41,633 nucleotides of DNA, taken from contig CACXHA010000040.1 in assembly GCA_902767385.1 (NCBI GenBank), positions 1-41,633 on the forward strand, given 5' to 3'. Below are positions 40,114-41,633 of the stretch, one piece after another (within the stretch, counting starts at the first letter, position 1; each line of letters begins with the position of its first letter). This DNA comes from an uncultured Elusimicrobium sp. (GTDB lineage Bacteria; Elusimicrobiota; Elusimicrobia; Elusimicrobiales; Elusimicrobiaceae). Made by a program: the position numbers and the translations under genes. Under the pieces are notes generated by a model that was not told where the DNA came from, did no database searches, and saw nothing but the letters and a program-made list of their open reading frames with translations.

Positions 40114-41219
40114 TGGTTCCCCTCATACACAAAGCAAGGGCAAGTAACTTTAATTTGAGTTCCTTTCCCCGGCGTACTTAAAATTTCTAATTTCCCACCC
40201 AAAAGGCGGACATTATCTTGCATGGAGCGCAACCCCACATGATTAATGGAGCAGCGTTGCGTTTTTTTAAATCCAATTCCATCGTCCGTTATGGTTAAAA
40301 AGATTTCATCTCGCACCCGTTTTAATTGTACCGATACAGACGTGGCTTGTGCATGCTTAAGCACATTACTAAGTGCTTCTTGCACCAACCGATAAAGCAA
40401 AATTTTAACCCGGTCGCAAATCCCTTTTTCAGGCATTTTTTGCGAGCACACAAACCGATACGTCAGCCGCCCTAGCTCACAAACTTCTTTGACAAGTTCT
40501 TCTATACTGCCGCGTAGCGCCCCGTCGGTATCTAAACTAGGAGGACGCAAAGTAACAATAATATTGCGCAAACGCTCAATACTGTGTTGGGTTTGGGTTT
40601 GCAAGCGTTCTAAATCTTTAAGGGCTTGCTGCCTGTCCCCTTTCTGCACACTTTGTTTGGTTAGGTTAACAAGCGCCGCCAACATTACCGAAGCAGTACC
40701 GATTTCATCATGCAGTGCTTTAGCCACTTCACGCTTTTCAACTTCGCGCGCGGCCAGTAACATTTGGGCAAATGTCCGCGGGGCCGAACCATCCCGCAAA
40801 AAGTTCGTGCTTGCCTGCGAAAGAGTGCTCCAATTTGAAATATTGCGTGTTACGCTCAAAATTTCGTCCACCTTTCCATCTGAGTTGGTAAGCGGCAACA
40901 AAGCGGTTTGATGTACACGCGCGCCTTCCTGCCACTCATAACTATTCGGACGCGCAGTAGCAAATGCCTGGCGTAAATAAGTTTGGTGTAATCCGCAAGG
41001 CGTTGCCATTTCCGCCGCTATTTCCGGCGCAGAGCTGCTACACACCTGCGCGGCAGACGCGGGCGACTTAAAAAGTAAAATCGTATGATATGCCTGCGCA
41101 GAAAACGACGGTGCGCCTTGCCCGGCAACTTTGCCTGTTTTACCCTTACCAATTGTACGAGGACCGGAGCAAGCACTACCGCCTTTTCCCGCAGAAGCGA
41201 AAATTGGCTTAGAACACAT
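40110..41219 (-). CDS. NarX/DegS-type histidine kinase with unusual Cys-containing N-terminus
   Basis: 369 residues, cytoplasmic (no membrane segment). Residues 1-60 are low-complexity Gly/Ala/Ser/Lys with Cys2, Cys17, Cys60 and Cys75. Residues 64-128 look like the second half of a PAS domain ending LTNSDGKVDEILSVTRNIS. HisKA_3 follows with His170 (AKALHDEIGT), then HATPase_c (QEALSNVLKHA, DDGIGF, GKGTQIKV). The signal is unknown; the cysteines suggest redox or metal, which is inference. The start at 41219 has GAGG upstream. First gene of the long minus-strand run. Confidence 0.85.
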   Translation of the reverse strand: MCSKPIFASAGKGGSACSGPRTIGKGKTGKVAGQGAPSFSAQAYHTILLFKSPASAAQVCSSSAPEIAAEMATPCGLHQTYLRQAFATARPNSYEWQEGARVHQTALLPLTNSDGKVDEILSVTRNISNWSTLSQASTNFLRDGSAPRTFAQMLLAAREVEKREVAKALHDEIGTASVMLAALVNLTKQSVQKGDRQQALKDLERLQTQTQHSIERLRNIIVTLRPPSLDTDGALRGSIEELVKEVCELGRLTYRFVCSQKMPEKGICDRVKILLYRLVQEALSNVLKHAQATSVSVQLKRVRDEIFLTITDDGIGFKKTQRCSINHVGLRSMQDNVRLLGGKLEILSTPGKGTQIKVTCPCFVYEGNQ

Positions 41220-41358
41220 AATCTGCCTCTATAATGATATTGTACTATACTTTGCCTAACCTTGACTATAGCCGTACACAAAAATAATTAATAAGTCCAT
41301 CAATAATAGCCCGAGTTGTTACACCACATAGGGTTCAAGTTTTATATAATGAATTTGT
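41220..41358. promoter_or_regulatory. Divergent promoter region between histidine kinase and PBP genes
   Basis: For the kinase (minus strand), TATAGT and TACAAT hexamers lie about 20-30 bases before the start. For the PBP gene (plus strand), TATAAT at 41345-41350 ends eight bases before the ATG at 41359, with no Shine-Dalgarno. Confidence 0.5.
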
Positions 41359-41633
41359 ATGGTCAAACGTAAACATACCCCTTTGTATAAGTCTCCCCTC
41401 TTTTTAACGGCAATTGGGGCGGTGCTTGTCGTATTTATTTTGGCCTTTGCGGTATTTATGCGCTATATTTTTTCCGGGCTTCCCCCCGTCTATGAGATGG
41501 AAGAATATACCCCCTCTTTGACTACCAAAGTTTATGACCGCAATAACGAACTAATCCATGAATTTTCCATTGAAAAACGTATGATGGTGCCGTTGGAAGA
41601 AATCCCGGTGGACTTACAAAATGCCGTAGTGGC
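41359..41633 (+). CDS. Class A penicillin-binding protein, 5' part (cut by window end)
   Basis: 91 residues visible. A basic start (MVKRKHTPLYKSP) is followed by a membrane segment (about 14-36) and the start of the PBP1A linker and transglycosylase region: LPPVYEMEEYTPSLTTKVYD, RNNELIHEFSIEKRMMVPLE and EIPVDLQNAVV. This matches the N-termini of PBP1A-type bifunctional glycosyltransferase/transpeptidases, which polymerise and cross-link peptidoglycan. The catalytic EDRRF-type motif would lie just beyond the window. The mRNA is probably leaderless. Confidence 0.88.
   Translation, partial: MVKRKHTPLYKSPLFLTAIGAVLVVFILAFAVFMRYIFSGLPPVYEMEEYTPSLTTKVYDRNNELIHEFSIEKRMMVPLEEIPVDLQNAVV

Overview
The window reads as a chromosomal segment of an anaerobic, Gram-negative-type (diderm) bacterium, most likely an animal-gut member of the Elusimicrobiota (Elusimicrobiaceae). 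This taxon is my inference from gene content and style and I could not test it. Anaerobiosis is supported by an oxygen-sensitive class III ribonucleotide reductase with its radical-SAM activase. A diderm envelope is supported by many lipoprotein signal peptides, an LpoB-type penicillin-binding-protein activator, an M23 peptidase/bactofilin pair and an LPS heptose adenylyltransferase. I see no phage, transposon, CRISPR array or obvious island; it is a dense core-genome region.

Layout. 1-75: 3' part of a tRNA-Leu(CAA). 335-829 (-): TlpA-like thioredoxin lipoprotein. 888-3825 (+): M23 peptidase fused in frame to bactofilin, SurA-N-like chaperone, PfkB sugar kinase. 3955-6318: proton-pumping pyrophosphatase. 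6376-7672: two unknown proteins. 7724-14472: ruvA-ruvB-SpoIID-like-queA and ispH-pfkA-rlmB. 14541-15185 (-): Ala/Lys repeat protein. 15278-16780: DUF1646-type transporter and pilin-like protein. 16834-20981: envelope lipoprotein operon (LpoB, COG3014-like, LPP20-like, FKBP, Gln-rich anchored protein). 21061-21663: anchored acidic protein. 21728-26299 (-): accB-accC-rfaE2-SPT-like synthase-GNAT acyltransferase, an apparent envelope-lipid operon. 26419: tspO. 26970 (-): DUF948-like. 27406-30610: anaerobic ribonucleotide reductase operon. 30680-33284 (-): two secreted unknowns and an M29 aminopeptidase. 33340-34092: unknown membrane protein. 34142-41219 (-): compact eight-gene run: histidine kinase, response regulator, rsmD, RecB-like nuclease, proB, proA, proC, zupT. 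41359 to the end: 5' part of a class A penicillin-binding protein.

Most striking points. (1) The class III ribonucleotide reductase is split: the large protein ends after its zinc-site cysteines, and the glycyl-radical domain is a separate 74-residue gene between nrdD and nrdG, with coiled coils at both new ends. (2) Its mRNA leader carries a terminator-like hairpin just before the start codon, and its promoter overlaps a perfect AT palindrome. (3) The AccB-like carrier lacks the biotinyl-lysine motif. (4) A serine-palmitoyltransferase-like enzyme sits beside a GNAT acyltransferase, suggesting sphingolipid synthesis. (5) The M23 peptidase reads without a stop into bactofilin, across an intact internal Shine-Dalgarno. 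(6) Several operon-leading genes have a -10 box only 6-8 bases before the ATG, implying leaderless mRNAs, while internal genes use Shine-Dalgarno sites.
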